From Frigoribacterium sp. CG_9.8 (GTDB taxonomy: Bacteria > Actinomycetota > Actinomycetes > Actinomycetales > Microbacteriaceae), in assembly GCF_015751965.1 (NCBI RefSeq), contig NZ_JADOVH010000005.1, positions 124,001 to 188,000 of the forward strand: a stretch of 64,000 nucleotides of DNA, read 5' to 3'. Each line of letters starts with the position of its first letter. Within the stretch, counting starts at the first letter, position 1. Under the pieces are notes generated by a model. It did no database searches. It was not told where the DNA came from and was given only the letters and a program-made list of their open reading frames with translations. Positions 48,753 to 55,967 of the stretch are shown here, in pieces. Position numbers and translations under genes: made by a program.

Positions 48753-49820
48753 ATGGCCCGAATAGTCGCCGTCGCTCCTGCACTGCCGGGCAACGTGTAC
48801 GCACAGTCCGAGATCACGGACACGATCGCACCGATGGTCACCTCGGATCCCACCAAGCAAGCCGTTTTGCGCCGACTTCATGCCGGTAGTCGCGTAGACA
48901 CGCGGCACCTGGTGATGCCCATCGAGCGCTATCGGAACGCCAGCACCTTCACCCAGTCGAATGACATGTTTATCGAGGTGGCGACCGACCTGGCCGAACG
49001 GGCGCTGCGGGATGCGCTCGCGATCGCGGGGATCGAGCCGGGCGAGGTCGACTACCTCATGTTCACCTCCGTGACCGGAATCTCCGCTCCCTCGATCGAT
49101 GCGATTCTTGTTGCCCGCCTCGGGCTGCGCTCCGACGTGAAGCGAGTGCCGATGTACGGCCTCGGGTGCGTGGCCGGAGCCGCCGGAATCGCGCGCGTCG
49201 CCGACTACCTCGCCGGGCATCCCGACAGCGTCGCGGTGTTGATCGCCGTCGAGCTCTGCTCCCTCACCTTCCAGCGCGACGATGATTCCACCGCTAACCT
49301 CGTGGCCACCGGACTGTTTGGCGACGGTGCCGCTGCCGTCATCATGGTGGGAGACGCGCGAGCACAGCGGATGCCCGTGACCGGCCCCGATGTCGTGGAC
49401 ACCCGCAGCGCGCTCTACCCCGACACCGAGTCCGTCATTGGATTCACCGCGAGTGAGACCGGCTTTCGCATCATCCTCACCGCCCAGGTCTCCGATGTGA
49501 TCGAGGCGAATTTCGGCCGGGATGCCAGCAGCTTCCTCGGCGATAACGACTTGGGGATAGCCGATATCGACACCTGGATCGCCCACCCGGGCGGGCCGCG
49601 GGTGCTCGAGCAGTTCCAGTCGTCGCTCGGGCTCGCTGACGGGGCGTTGGACAACAGCTGGCGGTCCCTCGCCGCTGTCGGCAATCTCTCGTCGGTCTCG
49701 GTGCTGCATATCCTCGCGGATGAGCTGGCACAGACGCACCTGCCCGGAACCACCTGCACTCTTTTCGCCCTCGGTCCGGGAGTGAGTGCCGAGCTGGTTC
49801 TGCTGCGGTGGCCGACGTGA
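48753..49820 (+). CDS. type III polyketide synthase
   Basis: The product has 355 residues. The Cys-His-Asn triad is readable: Cys in MYGLGCVAGAAGIAR, His in WIAHPGGPRVLEQF, and Asn in AVGNLSSVSVLHIL. The C-terminal FALGPGVSAELVLLRW is the family signature. Enzymes of this family condense malonyl units onto acyl-CoA starters. The following membrane methyltransferase and FAD oxidoreductase mirror the srsABC phenolic-lipid operon of Streptomyces, suggesting alkylresorcinol- or alkylpyrone-type membrane lipids. The start follows a 22-bp tandem-repeat promoter region. Confidence 0.93.
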   Translation: MARIVAVAPALPGNVYAQSEITDTIAPMVTSDPTKQAVLRRLHAGSRVDTRHLVMPIERYRNASTFTQSNDMFIEVATDLAERALRDALAIAGIEPGEVDYLMFTSVTGISAPSIDAILVARLGLRSDVKRVPMYGLGCVAGAAGIARVADYLAGHPDSVAVLIAVELCSLTFQRDDDSTANLVATGLFGDGAAAVIMVGDARAQRMPVTGPDVVDTRSALYPDTESVIGFTASETGFRIILTAQVSDVIEANFGRDASSFLGDNDLGIADIDTWIAHPGGPRVLEQFQSSLGLADGALDNSWRSLAAVGNLSSVSVLHILADELAQTHLPGTTCTLFALGPGVSAELVLLRWPT

Positions 49821-50338
49821 TCTGGTTCAGCATCCTGATTCTCGCGACCGGAGCCGAGCGCATCGTCGAAGTCGTGCTCTCCGCCCGGCACGCGGCATGG
49901 GCGTTCGAGCGCGGTGGCCGCGAGTTTGGGCAGCGCCACTATCCATTCATGGTCGTGCTGCACACGGGCATGTTGCTCGCCTGCCTCGCCGAGGTGTTCT
50001 TCGCCGATCGCCCGTTCCTGCCCTGGCTCGGCTGGCCGATGCTGGTGATCGCTATCGCCTGCCAGGGGCTGCGTTACTGGTGCATCGGCACGCTCGGTCG
50101 TCAGTGGAACGCCCGCGTAATCGTCGTGCCCGGCCTCGGGCGGGTCACCGGTGGTCCCTACCGCTTTCTCACCCACCCCAATTACGTCGTCGTGATCGCC
50201 GAGGGTATTGCACTGCCGCTCGTGCACACCGCGTGGGTGACCGCGCTGACATTTACGGTGCTGAACGCAATCCTGCTGTTCGGGTTCCGCATCCCCACCG
50301 AAGAGCGGGCGCTCAAGACTTTGGATGCTGCGGCATGA
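49808..50338 (+). CDS. isoprenylcysteine-carboxyl-methyltransferase-family membrane protein (SrsB-like)
   Basis: The product has 176 residues with four or five membrane helices. The ICMT-type C-terminal motif is GPYRFLTHPNYVVVIAEGIALPL, and RIPTEERAL follows. In srsABC-type operons the second gene methylates the phenolic polyketide. It overlaps the PKS by 13 bases (GTG start) and the next gene by ATGA. Membrane location fits a lipid substrate. Confidence 0.87.
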   Translation: MADVIWFSILILATGAERIVEVVLSARHAAWAFERGGREFGQRHYPFMVVLHTGMLLACLAEVFFADRPFLPWLGWPMLVIAIACQGLRYWCIGTLGRQWNARVIVVPGLGRVTGGPYRFLTHPNYVVVIAEGIALPLVHTAWVTALTFTVLNAILLFGFRIPTEERALKTLDAAA

Positions 50339-51411
50339 CGGCGGACCTTCTCGATGTTCTCGTGGTGGGCGGTGGCCCGGTGGGTCTTGCGACCGCGATC
50401 GAGGCGCGGCTGCGCGGACTCACGGTCACCGTTGTCGAGCCGCGTCATAGCGCCGGCGCCGATGGTGGTGCTGCCGGAAGTGCGATCGATAAGGCCTGCG
50501 GTGAGGGGCTGATGCCCGGGGCGCTGCCCGCCCTCGCCCGCCTCGGCGTCGATCCGCCGGGGTTCGCGCTGCGCGGGGTGAGCTATCGCAGCCTGAATTC
50601 TCGTGGAGTCGAAACTCGCGTTGATCACCGCTTCGCATCCGGTGAGGGCCGAGGGGTGCGGCGTACAGCGCTGCACGACGCGCTCGCTGAGCGGGCCAGA
50701 TCCCTTGGGGTTGACGTGGTCGGCGGCAAGGTGGATGCCCTCGAGCAGGACGCGACCTCGGTGACGGCCGCCGGCATCCGGGCCCGCTATCTTGTGGCGG
50801 CGGACGGCCTGCACTCCACCGTGCGCCGGCTGACCGGCCTCGAGCGACCGGTCGCGGCCCGCGGTCGCCGTTACGGTGTACGGCGGCACTTTCGCGCCGA
50901 TCCGCAGACCGATCTGATCGAGGTCTACTGGACGCCGACCGTTGAGGCCTACGTGACACCCGTGGGCGACGGCGTTGTCGGCATCGCGATGCTCGGTCGC
51001 AAAGGGCTCGACTTCGATGCTGCGCTCGCCGGCATCCGTCCGCTTGCTGCGCTGGTCGCGGGTGCCGAGCCGGCGAGTGAGCTGCGCGGTGCCGGGCCGT
51101 TTCGGCAGAGCACGACGCGGCGGTCAGTCGGGCGCGTGCTGCTCGTCGGCGATGCGTCCGGTTATGTCGACGCGATCACGGGTGAGGGCATTCGCGTGGG
51201 ACTCGCCCAGGCCGAGGCCGCGATCGACTGCATCGCACGGGATGATCCGGCGGGCTACGAGCGGGCGTGGAAGCAGCGCACCCGGGACTTCCGGGTGCTT
51301 ACGGCAGGGCTGGTAGCCGCGGCGAACTCGCCCCTGCGTGCGGCGATCGTGCCAGCGGCATCCGCTCTCCCGCGGGTCTTCGGCGCGGTGGTGGAGCGGC
51401 TCGCGCGGTAA
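50335..51411 (+). CDS. FAD-dependent oxidoreductase (SrsC-like)
   Basis: Encodes 358 residues from ATG 50335, whose ATGA overlap with the preceding stop fixes the start. The FAD-binding motif is VVGGGPVGLATAIEARLRG, and the second FAD motif is RVLLVGDASGYVDAITGEG. It belongs to the geranylgeranyl-reductase/aromatic-hydroxylase superfamily. As the third gene of a PKS-methyltransferase-oxidoreductase operon it likely hydroxylates the phenolic-lipid ring, as SrsC does. The exact reaction is inferred. Confidence 0.85.
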   Translation: MTADLLDVLVVGGGPVGLATAIEARLRGLTVTVVEPRHSAGADGGAAGSAIDKACGEGLMPGALPALARLGVDPPGFALRGVSYRSLNSRGVETRVDHRFASGEGRGVRRTALHDALAERARSLGVDVVGGKVDALEQDATSVTAAGIRARYLVAADGLHSTVRRLTGLERPVAARGRRYGVRRHFRADPQTDLIEVYWTPTVEAYVTPVGDGVVGIAMLGRKGLDFDAALAGIRPLAALVAGAEPASELRGAGPFRQSTTRRSVGRVLLVGDASGYVDAITGEGIRVGLAQAEAAIDCIARDDPAGYERAWKQRTRDFRVLTAGLVAAANSPLRAAIVPAASALPRVFGAVVERLAR

Positions 51412-51430
51412 GGTCTCGGGCGCGCACCTC

Positions 51431-51536
51431 TCATCGTCCACCTCCCGTTTCTCACTTCTCCTCGTCCACCTGCCGTTTTTGCGACCATCACCACGTGGAA
51501 ACACGGGGGTGGTGAGTAAAACGGGAGGTGGTCAAC
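51431..51536. repeat. imperfect inverted repeat, copy 2 of a dispersed element
   Basis: A left half-copy (TCGTCCACCTCCCGTTTCTC, 51434-51453) is followed by a second left arm with CGTCCACCTGCCGTTTTTGC near 51463-51482. A right arm, GGGGTGGTGAGTAAAACGGG with AGGTGGTCAACG, ends at 51536. The arms are nearly complementary and clearly related to the element at 33256-33330. It fills the gap between the FAD oxidoreductase and epimerase stops. Confidence 0.75.
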
Positions 51537-51566
51537 GTGCACGCTCCTCGGGCCGACCCTGGTCGA

Positions 51567-52553
51567 CTACGCCGTGCCGGCCACCAGCCGGTCGAACAGC
51601 GTGTCGAGCTCGGGATCCACGACCTGCTGCTCGGGATGTGCGTCGTACCAGCCGATGATCTCGCGTGCACCCTCTGCGAAGCCGATCGTGGGATTGAAGG
51701 CCGGCACGAGCGACTTCACCAGGCTGTTGTCGAAGATCATCGAGTGGCTGCGGTCCCCGAGGTGGCCCGCACCCATGTCGGGGTCGGCTGCGGCGATCGC
51801 CTCAGAGGTGACATGCACGATGTTCGGGGTGACGCCCGCGGCATCCGCCAGCAGATGGGTGATCTGGGTCCAGCTCAGCAGTTCGTGAGAGGTGATGTGG
51901 ATGGCGCTGCCGATCGTGTGTGGATTGCCGAGCAGCCCCACGAATCCGACCGCAAAGTCGCGGGCGTGAGTGAGCGCCCAGAGCGAGGATCCGTGATCGT
52001 GCAGCACGACCGGAGCGCCCCGGCGCATGCGGTCGATCGCGGTCCAGCCGCCGTTGAGCGGGAGGCTCGTTCGGTCATAAGTGTGCGAGGGGCGCACGAT
52101 TGTGGCGGGGAATCCGCTGGCCCGATATTCCGCAACGAGCAGGTCCTCGCAGGCGATCTTGTCGCGCGAATACTGCCAAAACGGGTTGCGCAGCGGGGTC
52201 GACTCAACGATCGGCAGCCGCAGCGGCGGCTTCTGGTACGCGGATGCCGAGGAGATGAACACATACTGCCCGACTCGGTCAGAGAAGAGTTCGATGTCCT
52301 GTGCAACGTGCTCGGGAGTGAATGCCACCATGTCGACGACGACATCGAACTCGCGGCCCGCCAGGGCACTCGTCACCGAGGCGGGGTTTCGCACGTCGGC
52401 GACGAGCACCTCCGCTCCACGAGAGCTCGGACGCAGGGTGGTCTGGCCGCGATTGAGAAGCGTCACCTCGTGACCCTCCTCGAGGGCGCGGGCGCTCGCC
52501 GCAGAGCTGATCGTGCCGGTGCCGCCGATGAAGAGGATTGTCAGAGGTGTCAT
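51567..52553 (-). CDS. NAD-dependent epimerase/dehydratase family protein
   Basis: The product has 328 residues. The short-chain Rossmann start is ILFIGGTGTISSAASARALEEG, followed by VFISSASAYQ and VRPSHTYDR. This extended-SDR fold acts on nucleotide sugars or similar substrates. The glycine motif GGTGTIS is the atypical form seen in NAD(P)-binding plastid-type SDRs and isoflavone-reductase relatives. The substrate is unknown. It converges with the PKS operon and precedes the HAD gene in opposite gene order. Confidence 0.85.
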   Translation of the reverse strand: MTPLTILFIGGTGTISSAASARALEEGHEVTLLNRGQTTLRPSSRGAEVLVADVRNPASVTSALAGREFDVVVDMVAFTPEHVAQDIELFSDRVGQYVFISSASAYQKPPLRLPIVESTPLRNPFWQYSRDKIACEDLLVAEYRASGFPATIVRPSHTYDRTSLPLNGGWTAIDRMRRGAPVVLHDHGSSLWALTHARDFAVGFVGLLGNPHTIGSAIHITSHELLSWTQITHLLADAAGVTPNIVHVTSEAIAAADPDMGAGHLGDRSHSMIFDNSLVKSLVPAFNPTIGFAEGAREIIGWYDAHPEQQVVDPELDTLFDRLVAGTA

Positions 52554-52624
52554 GCCTCTACGGTCGCCGCTTGGATGAGCTTCGTCAAGTCGTTGTGGAT
52601 GTGGTGCCGGAGGAGGCCAGCGAC

Positions 52625-53281
52625 TCAGCCGAGCAACAGGGTGCCGAGCTCCTCTGCGGTGGCGGCCACGCCGATCGTGCCAACCTGCTCGGCGTCAGTG
52701 CCGTACCCCCACTCGACGAAGATTGCGGGAACACCGTGCTCGGCCGCCCCGTGCACATCGTGCTCGCGGTCGCCCACCATCACGGGTGTGCTCGTATCGG
52801 CACCGAGCGCGACCAGTCGGCGCAGGGCCTCTTCGACGACATCCGCCTTTCGACTGCGCACCTCGTCCTCGGACGCCCCGGTGATCACCGTGAAGTAGTG
52901 GGCCAACCCGTAGAAGTCGAGTGCGGTGGTGGCGGGAAGCTCGGGCTTCGATGTCGCGAGCGAGATCGGGATCCCGCTCTCGTGAATCCGCTTGAGCAGC
53001 GACGCAACACCCGGGTAGACCGTGCTGTTGAACACGCCGGTCTGCAGGTAGTGCGGGCGGTAGACATCGAGGGCATGGTGGGACTCATCGACCGTCATCC
53101 CGGCCAGGTCACGAAATGAGTCGAGGAGGGGCGGGCCGACGTATGCCAGCAGCTCAGCCTGGCTCGGCACGGGGCGGCCCAGACGCTCGAAGGTCCAGGC
53201 GAGGCTCGCGGTGATGCCGGGTGCCGAATCGATGATCGTGCCATCGAGGTCGAAAAGGAAGCAGCTCCAGGGCGTGGTCAC
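52625..53281 (-). CDS. HAD-superfamily hydrolase (phosphoglycolate-phosphatase-like)
   Basis: Encodes 218 residues from GTG 53281. HAD motif I is LFDLDGTIIDSAPGITAS, motif III/Lys is in SLATSKPELPA, and motif IV is PVMVGDREHDVHGAAEHG. The four-helix cap after motif I is typical of the Gph-type phosphatases. It would dephosphorylate a small phosphometabolite; the substrate is not known. It is 60 bases downstream of nucS on the same strand. Confidence 0.87.
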   Translation of the reverse strand: MTTPWSCFLFDLDGTIIDSAPGITASLAWTFERLGRPVPSQAELLAYVGPPLLDSFRDLAGMTVDESHHALDVYRPHYLQTGVFNSTVYPGVASLLKRIHESGIPISLATSKPELPATTALDFYGLAHYFTVITGASEDEVRSRKADVVEEALRRLVALGADTSTPVMVGDREHDVHGAAEHGVPAIFVEWGYGTDAEQVGTIGVAATAEELGTLLLG

Positions 53282-53341
53282 TGTCGTAATCCGATCACTG
53301 TTGTAATCCTAGGAGTTGATCGAGGTGTGCCGGCCCAGCGA

Positions 53342-54037
53342 TCAAAACAGTCGGTGGTCGCTGTCGTCGAGGCCGCGCATGGCGTCATAGTCCAGCAGCA
53401 GGCAGCGGATTCCGCGGTCCTCGGCCAACATCCGCGCCTGTGGTTTGATCTCCTGTGCCGCGAAGACACCGGCCACCGGGGCGAGATGGGGATCCCGGTT
53501 CATGAGTTCGAGGTAGCGGGTGAGCTGCTCGACACCGTCGATGTCCCCGCGGCGCTTGATCTCGATCGCGACGCTGCCACCCGTATCATCCGTCGCCAGG
53601 ATGTCGACCGGGCCGATGGCCGTCATGTACTCGCGGCGCACCAGACGCCAGCCATCCCCGGCGAGCTCGATTTGCTCGGCCAGAAGTTTCTGCAGGTGCG
53701 CCTCCACGCCATCCTTCTGCAGGCCGGGGTCGACACCGAGCTCGTGGGCGCTGTCGTGCAGGATCTCGTGGATCGAGATCACGAGCAGGTCGGCCGTCTT
53801 CGCCTGCGTAACCTTCCAGATCTCCGCGACGCCCGCCCGCGCCTGCTGCTTATCCGGCTCGATCGCGGCGACCGTGCAGGGTGGGCTCATCCAGTTGAGC
53901 GGCTTGTAGCTCAGCGAGTCCGAGTGCACGAGCACGCTGCCATCCGCTTTGAGCAGCAGCAGGCGTGTGGCGAGGGGCAGGTGCGCGCTCAGGCGGCCGG
54001 CATAATCGACGGAACAGCGGGCAATGACAAGACGCAC
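53342..54037 (-). CDS. nucS: mismatch-specific endonuclease NucS (EndoMS)
   Basis: Encodes 231 residues from GTG 54037, giving the conserved N-terminus (M)[19 protein letters not shown]. The catalytic PD-(D/E)XK-type core is in [17 protein letters not shown] and [20 protein letters not shown]. NucS replaces MutS/MutL as the mismatch repair nuclease in most actinobacteria and works with the beta clamp. The start and the first 160 bases (53878-54037) are duplicated at 54927-55086, so this copy now lies next to an inserted toxin-antitoxin region rather than beside the sseB-like gene. The coding sequence itself looks intact, but its promoter region has been replaced. Confidence 0.92.
   Translation of the reverse strand: MRLVIARCSVDYAGRLSAHLPLATRLLLLKADGSVLVHSDSLSYKPLNWMSPPCTVAAIEPDKQQARAGVAEIWKVTQAKTADLLVISIHEILHDSAHELGVDPGLQKDGVEAHLQKLLAEQIELAGDGWRLVRREYMTAIGPVDILATDDTGGSVAIEIKRRGDIDGVEQLTRYLELMNRDPHLAPVAGVFAAQEIKPQARMLAEDRGIRCLLLDYDAMRGLDDSDHRLF
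53878..54037. repeat. 160-bp direct repeat, copy A (5' end of intact nucS)
   Basis: This block recurs at 54927-55086 with 158 of 160 bases identical; the differences are at 53888/54937 and 54014/55063. Copy A ends exactly at the nucS start codon. The two copies bracket an 889-bp insert. Confidence 0.97.
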
Positions 54038-54047
54038 TTGCCCAGAG

Positions 54048-54343
54048 TACGGGGTCGGCTCACTGCCGTTCGGTACCAAGTCGGTCGAAACTGGATTACC
54101 GCGCCGCTTGACCGTCCATTGGGGCGCGGGGTCAACTTCCAGATCACTGTCCTCGACCTCAGACCGATCCTCTCGTCTCTCCGTGAAGCTGGTTATCCAC
54201 TCTTCATGGGACCCGAGACGAAGTGGTGCCGAGTCGGCAGCAACGAAGAAGCCGGAACCGAGCAGTTTCTCGTCACTGACCCCGACGGCCACCTCGCGCG
54301 CTTCCAGACTTCGCTTGGTCGTCGCTTGACCGAGGTTCTCTGA
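54048..54343 (+). pseudogene. VOC-family (glyoxalase/bleomycin-resistance-like) protein, 5'-truncated
   Basis: The last ~95 codons of a VOC-superfamily protein: [19 protein letters not shown], then [20 protein letters not shown], then [15 protein letters not shown]. The typical VOC domain is ~120-140 residues, and the first ~50 are missing. The frame continues upstream only through the nucS antisense strand. The break coincides with the edge of the 160-bp duplicated block at 54037, so the truncation was probably made when the segment was inserted. Confidence 0.75.
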
Positions 54344-54376
54344 TGGTGATCGTCTCCGATCCTCCGATGAGTCGCC

Positions 54377-54616
54377 TCAGTCGAAGAGGTCGAGGTACTT
54401 AGGTCGACACTTCATCGCGTGGATGACTTCCTCGGTGCCGTCGTCCCAGACCAGGACTACGGTTTCTAGGAGCCGTGCCTGGGTGTCGAATCCGATCCGC
54501 AATTGGCGATGCGGGTTCTCATCATCGAGCGGCCCGGCGACCAACGGGGCACTGGCCACCGTAATGGCGTCCTCGTCGGTGACACCGTGCCTCCGGGCCG
54601 ACGCCCGAACGATCAC
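54377..54616 (-). CDS. BrnT-like toxin of a toxin-antitoxin pair
   Basis: Encodes 79 residues from GTG 54616, which overlaps the antitoxin stop by 4 bases (GTGA); a GTG at 54629-54631 would lengthen it by five residues. The start ASARRHGVTDEDAITVASAP and the core DTQARLLETVVLVWDDG resemble BrnT-type RelE-fold ribonuclease toxins. Such toxins cleave mRNA and inhibit translation unless neutralised. Exact family assignment is tentative. It lies within the 889-bp insert between the nucS repeats. Confidence 0.7.
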   Translation of the reverse strand: MIVRASARRHGVTDEDAITVASAPLVAGPLDDENPHRQLRIGFDTQARLLETVVLVWDDGTEEVIHAMKCRPKYLDLFD

Positions 54617-54873
54617 GCGACGTGTGTCCACTCGTCTATAGCCGCACGAATTGCCTCGGAGCGATTCAATCCTTCCCGTTCCGCCCGAGCCATGACTGCG
54701 GCGAGTTCGTCGGTCGTCAGTCGCACCGGAATCACCTGCGCAGGCGCGGTGCCACGTGGAGTGCGACCCCAGCGGGCACGGAGCTGGTCGACGTCGTAAC
54801 CCGCCTCAGCCTCGGCAACCCACTCGTCGACCTGCGACTCGTCGACCTCACGGGCTTGGATGATGCGCTTCAT
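54613..54873 (-). CDS. ribbon-helix-helix antitoxin
   Basis: The product has 86 residues. The C-terminal half is a ribbon-helix-helix DNA-binding fold (VIPVRLTTDELAAVMARAER, EGLNRSEAIRAAIDEW). An N-terminal VDEWVAEAEAGYDVDQL segment probably wraps the toxin. It would repress the operon together with the toxin. A palindrome TCGTAATACGA at 54881-54891, just upstream of its ATG, is a likely operator. Gene order is antitoxin then toxin, with a 4-base overlap. Confidence 0.8.
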   Translation of the reverse strand: MKRIIQAREVDESQVDEWVAEAEAGYDVDQLRARWGRTPRGTAPAQVIPVRLTTDELAAVMARAEREGLNRSEAIRAAIDEWTHVA

Positions 54874-54880
54874 AAACTCA

Positions 54881-54891
54881 TCGTAATACGA
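54881..54891. promoter_or_regulatory. candidate operator of the toxin-antitoxin operon
   Basis: TCGTAATACGA is an 11-base palindrome (5-bp arms around a central A) starting 8 bases upstream of the antitoxin start, where RHH antitoxins commonly autoregulate. Confidence 0.5.
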
Positions 54892-54906
54892 AATAGACAG
54901 CCTTCG

Positions 54907-55086
54907 CTAGGTGAAATACACCCCTAAGGGTGGGCTGATCCAGTTGAGCGGCTTGTAGCTCAGCGAGTCCGAGTGCACGAGCACGCTGCCATCCGCTTTG
55001 AGCAGCAGCAGGCGTGTGGCGAGGGGCAGGTGCGCGCTCAGGCGGCCGGCATAATCGACGGAGCAGCGGGCAATGACAAGACGCAC
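54907..55086 (-). pseudogene. truncated second copy of nucS 5' end
   Basis: From GTG 55086 this frame repeats the first 53 or so codons of nucS ([19 protein letters not shown] onward), then runs into novel sequence and stops at 54907, giving 59 residues without the nuclease core. Its position directly after the sseB-like gene suggests that this is the ancestral nucS start, left behind by the insertion. A product, if made, would contain only part of the N-terminal domain. Confidence 0.85.
54927..55086. repeat. 160-bp direct repeat, copy B
   Basis: Second copy of the block at 53878-54037, same orientation, offset exactly 1049 bp, two mismatches. It abuts the sseB-like gene, the expected native neighbour of nucS. 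Confidence 0.97.
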
Positions 55087-55109
55087 CCGACGAGCATAGT
55101 TGCCCCGTC

Positions 55110-55958
55110 TCAGCCGGGCAGTGTTGGCGATGCGATGCGCTGCAGCACAGCGTGAAGCTCGGCTGGGGACAGCAGCATCGACGGTCCGCCTGGGTTGATC
55201 ACAAGCCCGCGGTAGGGAGCCGTGGTGGCATCGCGCATCACCTCAGCTGCTGGCTTTGTGGCGAAGGAGTCCGCGATGTTGTGGGCGCTCACCTCCGGGC
55301 CAGAGGTGAAGGCGAGGAGCACCGGCTGGCCGTCGGGATCGACGGACTCACGGATGCGCACGGGTGGGCCGTCGATTACCCCGGGAGCGGACACCGACTC
55401 GGTGTCGACCGCGAGCAGCAGTGGGCCGTTCGTGGCGAGGGCATCGAGCACTGCCGTCTTGCCCATGTGCGGGTCGTCGATCTCGAGGGCTGCCTTGACC
55501 GCATCATTGCGGTTCCCGAGCAACGCGAACGCCGCATCGCGATGGGAAATCGCGCAGGTCGGGCCGGCTGGGTCGATGTAGAGCCAGCCGTATTCATCAG
55601 TCGAGGCGAGCTGCAGTGCTCCGGCAGCGGGCTGCACAAGGGCTTGCACAGCTATCAGATCCTCGGGATGCATCCGGTTGATCTGCTGCTGCGAGGTGAA
55701 TGCGAATAGTGCGAGCCGGCCATCGGGTCCGCTGCCGGCCGCGAACTTGAGGGTTGCACCGGCCGCGAAGCTGTAGCTGCCATCGGCCTCGACGGTGGGG
55801 CGATCGGACCCGGTCGAATCGAGCAGAAGCCTGCCCTGGAGGCATCCGCGCACCACATCGAGGTAGGTGGATTGGTTCGGGTCCGCCGCGAACGCCTCGA
55901 CAGCGGTGCGAAGTGACACGTTGTCGACGGGTGCCGAGCCGGAGATCGATGGAGTCAT
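55110..55958 (-). CDS. SseB-family protein
   Basis: The product has 282 residues. Two SseB-like domains are suggested: an N-terminal one ([20 protein letters not shown], then [21 protein letters not shown]) and a second ([21 protein letters not shown], then [17 protein letters not shown]). The family was first noticed in Salmonella as a putative enhanced serine sensitivity protein; its biochemical role is unknown. It lies between an MFS gene and the duplicated nucS start on the same strand. Confidence 0.78.
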   Translation of the reverse strand: MTPSISGSAPVDNVSLRTAVEAFAADPNQSTYLDVVRGCLQGRLLLDSTGSDRPTVEADGSYSFAAGATLKFAAGSGPDGRLALFAFTSQQQINRMHPEDLIAVQALVQPAAGALQLASTDEYGWLYIDPAGPTCAISHRDAAFALLGNRNDAVKAALEIDDPHMGKTAVLDALATNGPLLLAVDTESVSAPGVIDGPPVRIRESVDPDGQPVLLAFTSGPEVSAHNIADSFATKPAAEVMRDATTAPYRGLVINPGGPSMLLSPAELHAVLQRIASPTLPG

Positions 55959-55967
55959 CCCTCGAGG

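Noticed and set aside
54048-54343. Treating the VOC frame as a full gene with an in-frame start in the nucS antisense strand
   Set aside because: The upstream part is antisense nucS, so the frame is a fusion artefact; only the C-terminal VOC part has homologous character.
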